In this document: in pieces, positions 1 through 6,352 of the stretch
Layout: each line of letters opens with the position of its first letter
Numbering within the stretch: position 1 is the stretch's first letter
Assembly: GCA_964544115.1 (NCBI GenBank)
Contig: CAZJBP010000109.1
Span: 1-13,241 of the forward strand
Length of the DNA stretch: 13,241 bases
DNA from: CAZJBP01 sp964544115
GTDB lineage: Bacteria > Verrucomicrobiota > Kiritimatiellia > UBA8416 > JADHWI01
Reading direction: 5' to 3'
Program-made: the position numbers and the translations under genes
Notes under the pieces: generated by a model
The model's database searches: none
Seen by the model: the letters and a program-made list of their open reading frames with translations, nothing else
Told to the model about the DNA's origin: nothing

Positions 1-135
1 CATGACCGGGTCAACAGTAACGCGAGACGCCCGCCGTTGACGAGACCGGATTGCGGGGCATCCCGCCTCGGCGCACCCGACCGGACCCCCTCAGACCAAG
101 GGCCCCGCCTCATAACGGTGCCGCTGCTGGCTAGC

Positions 136-152
136 GTAGGGCTTACCCTGAC
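136..152 (+). promoter_or_regulatory. Putative operator, copy A (GTAGGG-type near-palindrome)
   Basis: The 17 bases GTAGGGCTTACCCTGAC match the site at 2841-2857 at 14 of 17 positions. The core is AGGG-CTTA-CCCT, a 4-base inverted repeat with a 4-base spacer. It lies about 180 bases before the kinase start codon. Dimeric NarL/FixJ-type regulators bind short inverted repeats of this size, so I infer it is a site for the regulator encoded at 2106-2753. No T-run follows, which argues against a terminator. Confidence 0.4.
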
Positions 153-170
153 ACAAAAAGAGGCGCGCGA

Positions 171-182
171 GTAGGCGTCTAC
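171..182 (+). promoter_or_regulatory. Short inverted repeat GTAG-GCGT-CTAC
   Basis: GTAGGCGTCTAC is a perfect 4-base inverted repeat around a 4-base spacer and shares its GTAG...CTAC ends with the putative operators at 136-152 and 2841-2857. It sits 35 bases downstream of copy A. It could be a degenerate second operator; with so few bases, chance is also possible. Confidence 0.2.
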
Positions 183-193
183 GCAAAGGTCAT

Positions 194-205
194 TGCATGA
201 ATGCA
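194..205 (+). promoter_or_regulatory. Inverted repeat TGCAT-GA-ATGCA
   Basis: A 5-base inverted repeat with a 2-base spacer sits in the most AT-rich part of the leader, just upstream of a TACTAT hexamer (212-217) that could be a -10 box. Such symmetry fits a protein-binding site near a promoter. There is no matching copy elsewhere in the window, so the binding protein is unknown. Confidence 0.2.
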
Positions 206-318
206 TTACGATACTATTCGTGAACATTCCTTTCTTGCGGGCTTGGAACGCTGTTGACACGGCGCCGACACGTGCGCTCTGATCGGTTCACCGAAGTAAC
301 TGTAGACACAGGAGGCTG

Positions 319-2103
319 GTGAGCATACGCACGAAGATGCTGTTGAGCATGGGCTTCGCGATTGTGGCGATCGTGCTTTCGTTGCATGTCGTCGCGCGCG
401 GGTACTTGCTGGATTCATTCTCCACCCTCAGCGCGGATCTAGCACGGGAGAACACGCACAGGGCGGTGAGCGCGATCGAGGGAGATGTGGCCGACCTCGA
501 CGCCGATCTTCGGGACAATTCGGCATGGGACGACGCCGTCACGTTTGTCGAGACCCGCAACGAGCAGTTCATCCACGCAAACCTGGTTCCGAGCGCCTTT
601 CGCGACATGAGGATCGACCTGTGGGCGTGTCTGGCCAACGATGGCTCCATCGTCTGGTCCGGCATGTATGACCGCGAGCAAGGGCGGATTGAACCCCTTT
701 CAAAAGAATGGACGAATGTGCTTCGTCCGGGGCAGGCCTTGACCTTCCACCACAATCAGCAGAGCGTGGTCAAGGGCATCATCATGATGAACCACAAGCC
801 CGTGCTGATCAGTTCACGGCCGATCCTTACGAGCGACGAGCTCGGTCCGGTGCGGGGGGCCATGATCATCGCGCGCCGCCTGGACGAGGACGAAGTCGAA
901 CGCGTGGGCCGCGTCATTGGCGTGCCGTTCATCGCGGATGCGGACGACGCCGAGAACCTGCGCGTCTTGGACGCATCAACCTGGCGAATCCTGCGCGAAC
1001 CCGGTTCGGTCTCCGTGGCGGCCAGGGGCGATCTGATGGAAGGGAAGGCGCTTCTGCGTGACATCGCGGGGGAGCCCGCCATCCTCATCCGCACGGCTCT
1101 TCCGAGGCGGATTGAAGCCGTGGCGGATTATGCCATCTCCTGCTTCGTTCTTCTGCTCGCCGCCGCCTCCGGTTTGATTGGAGCGGTGGCGTTCTATGTA
1201 CAGGAGCGCGCGGTGATCCGCCGCATTGCCCAACTGAAGCGCGATCTGGCCTTGGCGGAATCGTCGCGCGGGGACACTCGCATCACGGCCCGCGGCAGCG
1301 ACGAGGTCGCGGGACTTGCGGGGGGCATCAACGCACTTCTGGACAGCCTTTCGGAGGCCGCTGCGCGGCAGAAGGATCTCGCCGACCAACTCGAACGGCG
1401 CGTACAGGAACGAACCCGGGAGGTGGAAGACTCCCGCTCGGAGATACGCCGGCTTCACCAGCACGTCGAAGGCGTGCGAGAAGGCGAACGCCGGATGGCA
1501 GCACACCGCGTGCACGATGAGATCGGTCAGTCCTTGACCGTCCTGAAAGTGGGCATCGAACGGCTGCGAGCGGCGGCGGGCGGCGGGACGTCCGCGCACG
1601 CGGAGCGGCTCACGGACCTGGCGGCACAGGTGGATGCGATAACGTCGACAGCGCAGGACATTGCCATGGAGTTGCGGCCGTCTGCGCTCGACCATCTGGG
1701 CCTGCAGGCGGCCGTGCAGTGGTTCGCCCATAGAACGCAGAAGCGGACCGGCCTCGCCTGCGAGGTGGCAGCCGAGGATGTTCCTCTTGACGGCGAGGTT
1801 GCCACCTTCGCGTTCCGCGCCATTCAGGAGCTGCTGACCAATGTGGTTCGTCATTCGGGCGCCACGCGCGCGTGGATCAGGGTGCGGCGGGCGGCAGGTG
1901 GGTTGCGGGTGGAGGTTGAAGATAACGGAAAGGGGATGGCTCCGGAGTGCGTCAGCGCCGGTCATTCCTTCGGACTGCCGGAAGTGCGCGAACGCGCCCT
2001 GGCACTGGGCGGGACAATGGAGATTGAACGGGCAGCGGCCGGCGGCGCTCGGGTCGCGCTCTTTATCCCCTTGCGGAATAGCGCCGGAGACGGGGAGGCG
2101 TAA
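319..2103 (+). CDS. Membrane sensor histidine kinase (CHASE4-HAMP-HisKA_3-HATPase)
   Basis: This is a 594-residue sensor kinase of the NarX/DegS-like class that autophosphorylates and passes phosphate to the response regulator encoded directly after it. A membrane segment at about residues 6-28 is followed by a periplasmic domain to about 265. Its pattern of DNSAWDDAVTFVETRN and then a conserved HANL is typical of CHASE4. A second membrane segment lies at about 267-294, then a HAMP linker and a coiled coil to about 385. The phosphoacceptor is His399 in HRVHDEIGQSL, a HisKA_3 H-box. The ATPase domain has its N-box Asn at 508 (ELLTNVVRHSG) and the G1 box DNGKGM at 535-540, so all catalytic motifs look intact. 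GTG at 319 is chosen because AGGAGG ends at 315; the 3-base spacing is short, and ATG at 337 is the alternative. The ligand sensed cannot be told from the sequence. Confidence 0.93.
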   Translation: MSIRTKMLLSMGFAIVAIVLSLHVVARGYLLDSFSTLSADLARENTHRAVSAIEGDVADLDADLRDNSAWDDAVTFVETRNEQFIHANLVPSAFRDMRIDLWACLANDGSIVWSGMYDREQGRIEPLSKEWTNVLRPGQALTFHHNQQSVVKGIIMMNHKPVLISSRPILTSDELGPVRGAMIIARRLDEDEVERVGRVIGVPFIADADDAENLRVLDASTWRILREPGSVSVAARGDLMEGKALLRDIAGEPAILIRTALPRRIEAVADYAISCFVLLLAAASGLIGAVAFYVQERAVIRRIAQLKRDLALAESSRGDTRITARGSDEVAGLAGGINALLDSLSEAAARQKDLADQLERRVQERTREVEDSRSEIRRLHQHVEGVREGERRMAAHRVHDEIGQSLTVLKVGIERLRAAAGGGTSAHAERLTDLAAQVDAITSTAQDIAMELRPSALDHLGLQAAVQWFAHRTQKRTGLACEVAAEDVPLDGEVATFAFRAIQELLTNVVRHSGATRAWIRVRRAAGGLRVEVEDNGKGMAPECVSAGHSFGLPEVRERALALGGTMEIERAAAGGARVALFIPLRNSAGDGEA

Positions 2104-2105
2104 AG

Positions 2106-2753
2106 GTGGAAGAGCAAGCCGGGTGCAGGGTGCTGGTGGTGGACGACCATCCGGTCGTGAGGACCGGCGTACGCCAGATGCTTGAAAGCGTCGAGGGCAT
2201 TCGCGTCACCGGGGAAGCTTCAGGCGGCTACGAGGCCCTCGACCGGGTGAGGTCTGATGACTTTGACGTCGTGTTACTGGACGTCTCGTTGCCGGACATG
2301 AACGGCATCGATACACTCAAAGCCATCAGGACGATCAAGCCGGGAGTGCCGGTCCTGATGCTCAGCGTGTATCAGGAGGAAATCTTCGCCGTTCGCGCCA
2401 TGAGAGAAGGCGCGCGTGGGTATCTGACGAAGGCCAGCCTGGGCGCGGAGCTGGTCCTTGCCGTGCAACAGGTCCGCGGCGGGGGGCGCTATATCACGGC
2501 CTCCCTGGCGGAAAAGCTCGCCGACGCCGTCAGGACGGGGGCCGATCGGTTCCCGCATGAGAATCTCTCGCTGCGCGAGTTCGAGGTGATGCGCATGATT
2601 GCGCAGGGCAAAGCGCTCAGGACCATTGCCGAACTGCTCCACATTAGCCCCAAGACCGTGACCACGTATCGGTCTCGCATCCTTGACAAAATGGGATTCA
2701 AGGCGAACGAAGATATCGTCCTTTACGCCTCTCACCACCATCTGTCGGACTGA
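2106..2753 (+). CDS. NarL/FixJ-family response regulator
   Basis: This 215-residue protein is the DNA-binding partner of the kinase upstream. The receiver domain (about 7-125) has the acidic pair Asp13-Asp14, the phosphorylated Asp59 in LLDVSLPDMNG, Ser87 as the switch residue and Lys109 in YLTK. The C-terminal LuxR-type helix-turn-helix (about 150-210) shows LSLREFEVMRMIAQG and the recognition part ISPKTVTTYRSRIL. The GTG start lies 2 bases after the kinase stop and is preceded by GGGGAGG at 2092-2098 with a 7-base spacer, so the pair is one transcript and probably translationally coupled. Candidate targets are the related near-palindromes before the kinase gene and before the pilin genes; this is inference. 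It lacks an AAA+ domain, so it is not a sigma-54 activator. Confidence 0.95.
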   Translation: MEEQAGCRVLVVDDHPVVRTGVRQMLESVEGIRVTGEASGGYEALDRVRSDDFDVVLLDVSLPDMNGIDTLKAIRTIKPGVPVLMLSVYQEEIFAVRAMREGARGYLTKASLGAELVLAVQQVRGGGRYITASLAEKLADAVRTGADRFPHENLSLREFEVMRMIAQGKALRTIAELLHISPKTVTTYRSRILDKMGFKANEDIVLYASHHHLSD

Positions 2754-2840
2754 CCCCATCTTCTCCAAGGCCGCTGCGGGACTCCTGTTGAGCGAGCGCA
2801 GACAGCTAACGGGTTCGGATCGTCATTGCGAAGCACTCGT

Positions 2841-2857
2841 GTAGGGCTAACCCCTAC
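2841..2857 (+). promoter_or_regulatory. Putative operator, copy B (GTAGGG-CTAAC-CCCTAC)
   Basis: This 17-base element has perfect 6-base arms, GTAGGG and CCCTAC, around a 5-base spacer, and differs from copy A (136-152) at only three positions. It lies about 150 bases before the first pilin gene and 88 bases after the regulator gene. A further half-site, ACCCTAC, occurs at 2898-2904, and the related ACACCCT at 2896-2902 recurs at 2914-2920. I infer a binding region for the adjacent NarL-type regulator. There is no T-tract, so it is unlikely to be the terminator of the regulator gene. Confidence 0.45.
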
Positions 2858-2921
2858 CGCGTCAGGCTGTCTGTCCTGTCGCAATTTTCAGGTCAACACC
2901 CTACAGGCGTTCGACACCCTT

Positions 2922-2937
2922 TGGCGCGCAATACGCT
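2922..2937 (+). promoter_or_regulatory. Possible sigma-54-like promoter element before the pilin genes
   Basis: TGGCGCGCAATACGCT fits the -24 part of the sigma-54 consensus (TGGCRCG) exactly and has GG and GC at the required 12-base distance, but the -12 part is ACGCT rather than TTGCA. Pilin genes are sigma-54 dependent in several bacteria. No enhancer-binding protein is encoded in the window, and a GC-rich genome gives such matches by chance. A CATACT hexamer at 2948-2953 is a competing, weak sigma-70 -10 box. Confidence 0.2.
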
Positions 2938-2991
2938 CCTTACACGTCATACTCGAAGGCCGACCGCAAGGCGGGCCGATGGAGGTGTGAC

Positions 2992-3465
2992 GTGTCAGTA
3001 TTCGCGGAAACGCTGCAGACAAAGGCGACAGCCAGACGTCCCCTGGCGCTTCGGAAGGGCCGGCGCGGATTCACTCTGGTGGAGGCGCTCATCACGACCG
3101 TACTCACCACGATGGTGTGCGGCGGCCTGTTCGCGGTCGGCATCGCCGCCCACCGCTCCGCAGAACACTCGCGCGTGGCGACCGAGGCACGTGCCCTCGC
3201 CAAGCAGAGGGTTGAAGAGATCATGGCCACGGGCCTCACTGGTTTGAAGCAACCTTCCTGCACGGCCATGAAGGGCGACACGAACTACAGCGCCATGGGT
3301 TACAAGATCGTCCGCAAACCCCGCATGATCTGGCACGCCGCCTCGGGGTCCGTGACGCAAAGCCAACATGCCGCCTATGCGGAGACGCACGTGGACGTGG
3401 TCCATGTCTCCCCGCTGTTCAAGCGGACGGTCACCAACACGTATTCGGTCATCATCTCGGAATAG
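2992..3465 (+). CDS. Prepilin-type protein, GspI/PilV-like minor pseudopilin
   Basis: This 157-residue protein has a class III (prepilin peptidase) signal. A basic leader ending in RKGRRG at residue 26 is cut before Phe27, and the mature N-terminus FTLVEALITT has the conserved Glu at +5 (Glu31) and a hydrophobic helix to about residue 52. Its size and place as the first of three prepilin genes match GspI or PilV, a minor pseudopilin at the tip of the fibre. The C-terminal domain shows no motif I recognise. GTG at 2992 is preceded by GGAGG at 2981-2985 with a 6-base spacer. The 26-residue leader is longer than in most prepilins, and there is no Met, Val or Leu start nearer the cleavage site with a ribosome site of its own. 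Membership of the family is clear from the signal; the I/V assignment rests mainly on order. Confidence 0.85.
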   Translation: MSVFAETLQTKATARRPLALRKGRRGFTLVEALITTVLTTMVCGGLFAVGIAAHRSAEHSRVATEARALAKQRVEEIMATGLTGLKQPSCTAMKGDTNYSAMGYKIVRKPRMIWHAASGSVTQSQHAAYAETHVDVVHVSPLFKRTVTNTYSVIISE

Positions 3466-3493
3466 ACCCGCGCGAGGGACTTGTGAGGTTCAC

Positions 3494-4057
3494 GTGAGAA
3501 ACGACACACACGGAAGGACGACGGTGCAAAGAGGCTACACGCTGGTCGAAATGATGGTGGCCCTCGCCATCACCTCACTGGTGGTCGCTGCCGTGCTGAC
3601 CTGCTTCATCTGGGCGGCGAAGCAGGCATCCCTGTGCGCCAAGATGGCCTGGTCGCAGGATGAAGCCATGCGCACATCGGGCAAACTCACCGAATACGTG
3701 CGCAACGCGAAGGAAATCGTCAGCATCGACAGCAGCCAGGGCCGGTGGGTCACATTGCGCATGCCCAACAACAGCCAGGTGAAACTTGCGTATACGAATC
3801 TCACGACGCGCACCCGCGACGGGCGCGTACTTCTCTCTCGCACCAACCGCACCGAGGTCATCGTGGCGCGGGGGTTGACGGAGATCATGAGCAGCGGCGG
3901 GTTCACAACGCCGGTGTTCGTTAAGACCGGCAAGAACTCCCTTCGCATCTCTTACCGCGTCGCCGAACCGGTCGGCTCCGGCAATCGCGCCGTATCGGAT
4001 TCCGCCTACGCGGCCAATGTGAGTTTTGCTGCCTGCCTTCGCAATGCAACCCGATGA
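3494..4057 (+). CDS. Prepilin-type protein, GspJ/PilW-like minor pseudopilin
   Basis: This 187-residue protein has a prepilin signal QRG|YTLVEMMVAL with Glu at +5 and a hydrophobic stretch of about 20 residues. The rest (about 40-187) is a soluble pilin-like head with the alternating beta-strand pattern of PulJ/PilW proteins, ending near SFAACLRNATR. It is the second gene of the cassette, 28 bases after the first. Two starts are possible: GTG 3494 (GAGG at 3485-3488, spacer 5, 14-residue leader) and GTG 3524 (AAGGA at 3514-3518, spacer 5, 4-residue leader). I take the longer one, without strong preference. The frame is open further upstream, but there it overlaps the previous gene and encodes only its shadow. 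Role: tip or priming component of a type II secretion-like pseudopilus or type IV pilus. Confidence 0.85.
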   Translation: MRNDTHGRTTVQRGYTLVEMMVALAITSLVVAAVLTCFIWAAKQASLCAKMAWSQDEAMRTSGKLTEYVRNAKEIVSIDSSQGRWVTLRMPNNSQVKLAYTNLTTRTRDGRVLLSRTNRTEVIVARGLTEIMSSGGFTTPVFVKTGKNSLRISYRVAEPVGSGNRAVSDSAYAANVSFAACLRNATR

Positions 4058-4090
4058 AGATGGAGGCATGAGCCAGGAGAGGAAACGAGG

Positions 4091-6343
4091 ATGAAGACAA
4101 AGAACGCTCAACGCATCGGTCGCCGCGCACGGCAGGGCACCGCCCTGCTGACCTCGGTGGTCCTGCTGGCATTGGCTGCTTTCACGCTGGGGTCGATTCT
4201 GGCGGCCACGCTGAGCTACTCGCGGAACTGCGAGCTCGTACACAACCGCGACCGAGCCGCCTTCCTGGCTGATGCCGGACTGCAGTCTGCGCTGGTGAAG
4301 CTGAACAAGAGCTCGGACGGAAACATCACGTTCACTCAGTCTCGCGCGTACTTCGGAGAAACCAACACGTTCAAGGCGGGCGACTGGGGCTTCCAAACCA
4401 CGCTCTCCATCTCGAACCATTTGTACGTCATTAACTCAACGGGGCGGTACCGAAAGCAGAATGTCAAAGTGCGGGGTCAGGTGTCCCTCGGGGCCGGGTC
4501 GCGCAGCATTCACGCCCTCTTCGCGCACGCCCTGTTCGCAGGGAACGCCACACTCGCAACGAACTACGTTCTCAAAGTGGGAGGCACCGGCACGGGGGCG
4601 GATTTCGTCCGTGGCGATACATACTCCGGGGATAAGATCGAACTTTCCGGCAACTCCTGGTTGCGCCTTCCCGAAATCCTTAACGACAGGAACGGCGACA
4701 AGATCTGCGGCCCCACCGACACATGGGTCAACGCCTACGCCGTACTGACGTACACCAACCCCCTCTCCCAGACCGCCTTCAACACCTACAAGACGTCGGT
4801 CAACGCGTACACCAACAAGTTCTACAGCAACGGCAAGTACGACGTCGGAGAGCCGTTTGTCGACACGATCGGCAACGGCGTCTACGACGTGGGCGAGACG
4901 TATACCGACACCAACGGCAACGGAATGCGCGACAGCGGGGACACCTTCATCGACCGCAACGGCAACGGCGTGTACAACGCAGGCGTAGACACGGTTGTGG
5001 ATAACGGCAACGGACGATGGGACGCAGGGGAGGAGTTCACGGACGACACGTCCCGCACTCAACGCCAGAACGGCAAGTACGATCGGGCCGGCGGCTATTA
5101 CTCAGGTTCGACGTGGAAGACATCCTATAAGGTCGGCAACAAGACCTACTACTGCAGCACATGGCCGGCTGAGGCGTTTGAGGACGTGGGCGACGGCTCC
5201 TACAACCCTGTCGGAGAGGCCTACCAGGACCGGAACGGCATCTACGACACCGGCGAGACCTACCTGGACGACCGCAACACGGTCTACGACTACGGCACCC
5301 AGGCCGTCAGGGGCATTACCGGCATGCCTGCGCCCGGACCCGGGCAGACGTCCGCCAGCGGATACGATCCGCGCATTGATCCCCCGGACCTGGTGAGCAT
5401 GTACTACGATCTAGACAAGAATGGCGCGGAACCGGCGGATGCCTTGACACGCTGGGGAAACGACGTGTCCGTAACGGCGGGCGACTACGGGACCGCCAAG
5501 GCCATCACCGACATCACCCGGCCGGAACACATCTTTGTCCGCAACCCGCCCACCAGCGGCAGCACGACCAGCGGCGGCAAGACCATCTACGGGCGCAGCT
5601 ACACACCGGTCTACAAGACCAGCGGGGCGCGCGTAGACGACTACTTCCTGGAGGATCCGGCCGACAGCACCTACAACACCTCCGTCACGGCGGATCAGAT
5701 CGACGGCACGGTCTATACGGCACCGATGTATATCAACGTGCAGGCCAGCGCGAATGTGAAACTGTACTACGTCGATGGAAACGTCTACATCCACCATCCG
5801 CAGGTCTACAGCATGCGTTTCCGCCAGCCCGACACCCGGATCACGATTGTCGCCAGCGGCAACATCACGATCTCCGACGAGTTCTACTACAAGGCGAGCT
5901 ACGGCACACTGACGCGCGACCAGATGAGCAGCCGAATCGTGAAGAATCCCACAGACGCGCTGTGTCTCATCGCACTGAAGAACCCCAATTGCGCCAACAG
6001 CGGGAACATCTACATCGGCGACCAGCAGTTCGGGACGGGCGGCAGCATCCATGCCATGCTGTATGCCGAGAACAACTTCATCGACAACAACATCAACTCG
6101 GCCAATCAACCGTTCATTAGCGTCTTCGGCAACATGACGGCGGGAAACCAGGTGCTCCTGAACCGCAGTGGGGCCGCCGCATCCGACCGCACCCGCCTGG
6201 ATATCACGCTCGATGAACGGATACGGGACGGAACGATCGTCATTCCGGGGCTGCCCCACCCTGTCGGCACGCAGCGGAGCATCTGGATCGATACGGCATG
6301 GCACTCAGTTCCTGGAACCTGGGTCGGCTCATCCAGCCTCTAG
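4091..6343 (+). CDS. Large GspK/PilX-like pseudopilin with EF-hand-type calcium repeats
   Basis: This 750-residue protein begins with a prepilin-like segment: basic residues, RQG16|TALLTSVVLLALAAF, then a region NRDRAAFLADAGLQSAL that is typical of PilX and GspK. At +5 it has Thr21 rather than Glu, as in GspK, the tip subunit, which is exempt from the Glu5 rule. The protein is more than twice the usual GspK length. Residues about 246-320 contain 15-residue repeats of the form GNGxYDxGExFxDxN that build EF-hand-like loops; a second block lies at about 365-402. Residues about 540-710 are rich in short glycine-spaced beta strands (GNVYIHH, GNITIS, GNIYIGD, GNMTAGN) and probably form a beta-solenoid. 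ATG 4091 is preceded by AGGAGAGG. The gene ends in two in-frame stops, TAG TAG. It is likely exported and at the fibre tip; the calcium role is inferred from the motif. Confidence 0.8.
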   Translation: MKTKNAQRIGRRARQGTALLTSVVLLALAAFTLGSILAATLSYSRNCELVHNRDRAAFLADAGLQSALVKLNKSSDGNITFTQSRAYFGETNTFKAGDWGFQTTLSISNHLYVINSTGRYRKQNVKVRGQVSLGAGSRSIHALFAHALFAGNATLATNYVLKVGGTGTGADFVRGDTYSGDKIELSGNSWLRLPEILNDRNGDKICGPTDTWVNAYAVLTYTNPLSQTAFNTYKTSVNAYTNKFYSNGKYDVGEPFVDTIGNGVYDVGETYTDTNGNGMRDSGDTFIDRNGNGVYNAGVDTVVDNGNGRWDAGEEFTDDTSRTQRQNGKYDRAGGYYSGSTWKTSYKVGNKTYYCSTWPAEAFEDVGDGSYNPVGEAYQDRNGIYDTGETYLDDRNTVYDYGTQAVRGITGMPAPGPGQTSASGYDPRIDPPDLVSMYYDLDKNGAEPADALTRWGNDVSVTAGDYGTAKAITDITRPEHIFVRNPPTSGSTTSGGKTIYGRSYTPVYKTSGARVDDYFLEDPADSTYNTSVTADQIDGTVYTAPMYINVQASANVKLYYVDGNVYIHHPQVYSMRFRQPDTRITIVASGNITISDEFYYKASYGTLTRDQMSSRIVKNPTDALCLIALKNPNCANSGNIYIGDQQFGTGGSIHAMLYAENNFIDNNINSANQPFISVFGNMTAGNQVLLNRSGAAASDRTRLDITLDERIRDGTIVIPGLPHPVGTQRSIWIDTAWHSVPGTWVGSSSL
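4826..5050 (+). repeat. Tandem 15-residue (45-base) EF-hand-like repeats, block 1
   Basis: Five units of 45 bases run in frame through the pseudopilin gene (residues about 246-320). The glycine of GNG recurs at residues 261, 276, 291 and 306. The best loop is DTNGNGMRDSGD at 273-284, with acidic or amide ligands at positions 1, 3, 5, 9 and 12 and Gly at 6, as in a canonical EF-hand loop. Neighbours such as 258-269 (DTIGNGVYDVGE) and 288-299 miss one ligand each. At DNA level the units share GGCAACGG cores but have diverged at third positions. Confidence 0.8.
5183..5296 (+). repeat. Degenerate EF-hand-like repeats, block 2
   Basis: Residues about 365-402 contain two to three further units of the same type: GDGSYNPVGE, DRNGIYDTGE and a decayed copy around VYDYG. 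They are separated from block 1 by about 45 residues that contain a Tyr/Cys-rich segment. Spacing is no longer exactly 15 residues and several ligand positions are lost, which suggests an older or relaxed part of the array. A single similar loop start, DRNGD, also occurs at residues 199-203. Confidence 0.6.
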
Positions 6344-6352
6344 TAGCCTGAA

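Larger units (their letters stand above)
1..318. other. Leader region without a convincing gene
   Basis: No supported gene lies in these 318 bases. Frame 1 is open from the left edge to a TAG at 172-174, but its third-position GC is lower than in the neighbouring genes and its translation resembles no family I know, so I do not call it. The region holds short inverted repeats at 136-152, 171-182 and 194-205, listed separately, and a TTGACA hexamer at 254-259. No well-placed -10 box goes with that hexamer. It most likely contains the promoter and operators of the sensor kinase gene at 319. Confidence 0.5.

Noticed and set aside
1..174. C-terminal end of an upstream plus-strand gene
   Set aside because: The frame is open, but third-position GC is lower than in the real genes and no motif is recognisable.
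976..1965. Minus-strand open frame of 329 codons inside the kinase gene
   Set aside because: It is antisense to a kinase with all motifs intact and has no recognisable domain or ribosome site.
2841..2857. Rho-independent terminator after the response regulator
   Set aside because: The stem is only 6 base pairs and is followed by GCGTCAGG rather than a T-run; the close match to the site at 136 suits an operator better.
4826..5050. CRISPR or other DNA-level repeat array
   Set aside because: The 45-base periodicity is in frame and conserved at protein level while third codon positions vary, so it is a protein repeat.
4436..5062. Valine-rich minus-strand frame opposite the calcium repeats
   Set aside because: Its repeats are simply the reverse complement of the Asp/Gly/Asn codons of the EF-hand-like array.
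5411..6304. Minus-strand open frame of 297 codons opposite the pseudopilin C-terminus
   Set aside because: It is a valine/aspartate-rich shadow of the beta-strand region on the plus strand, without its own start signals.
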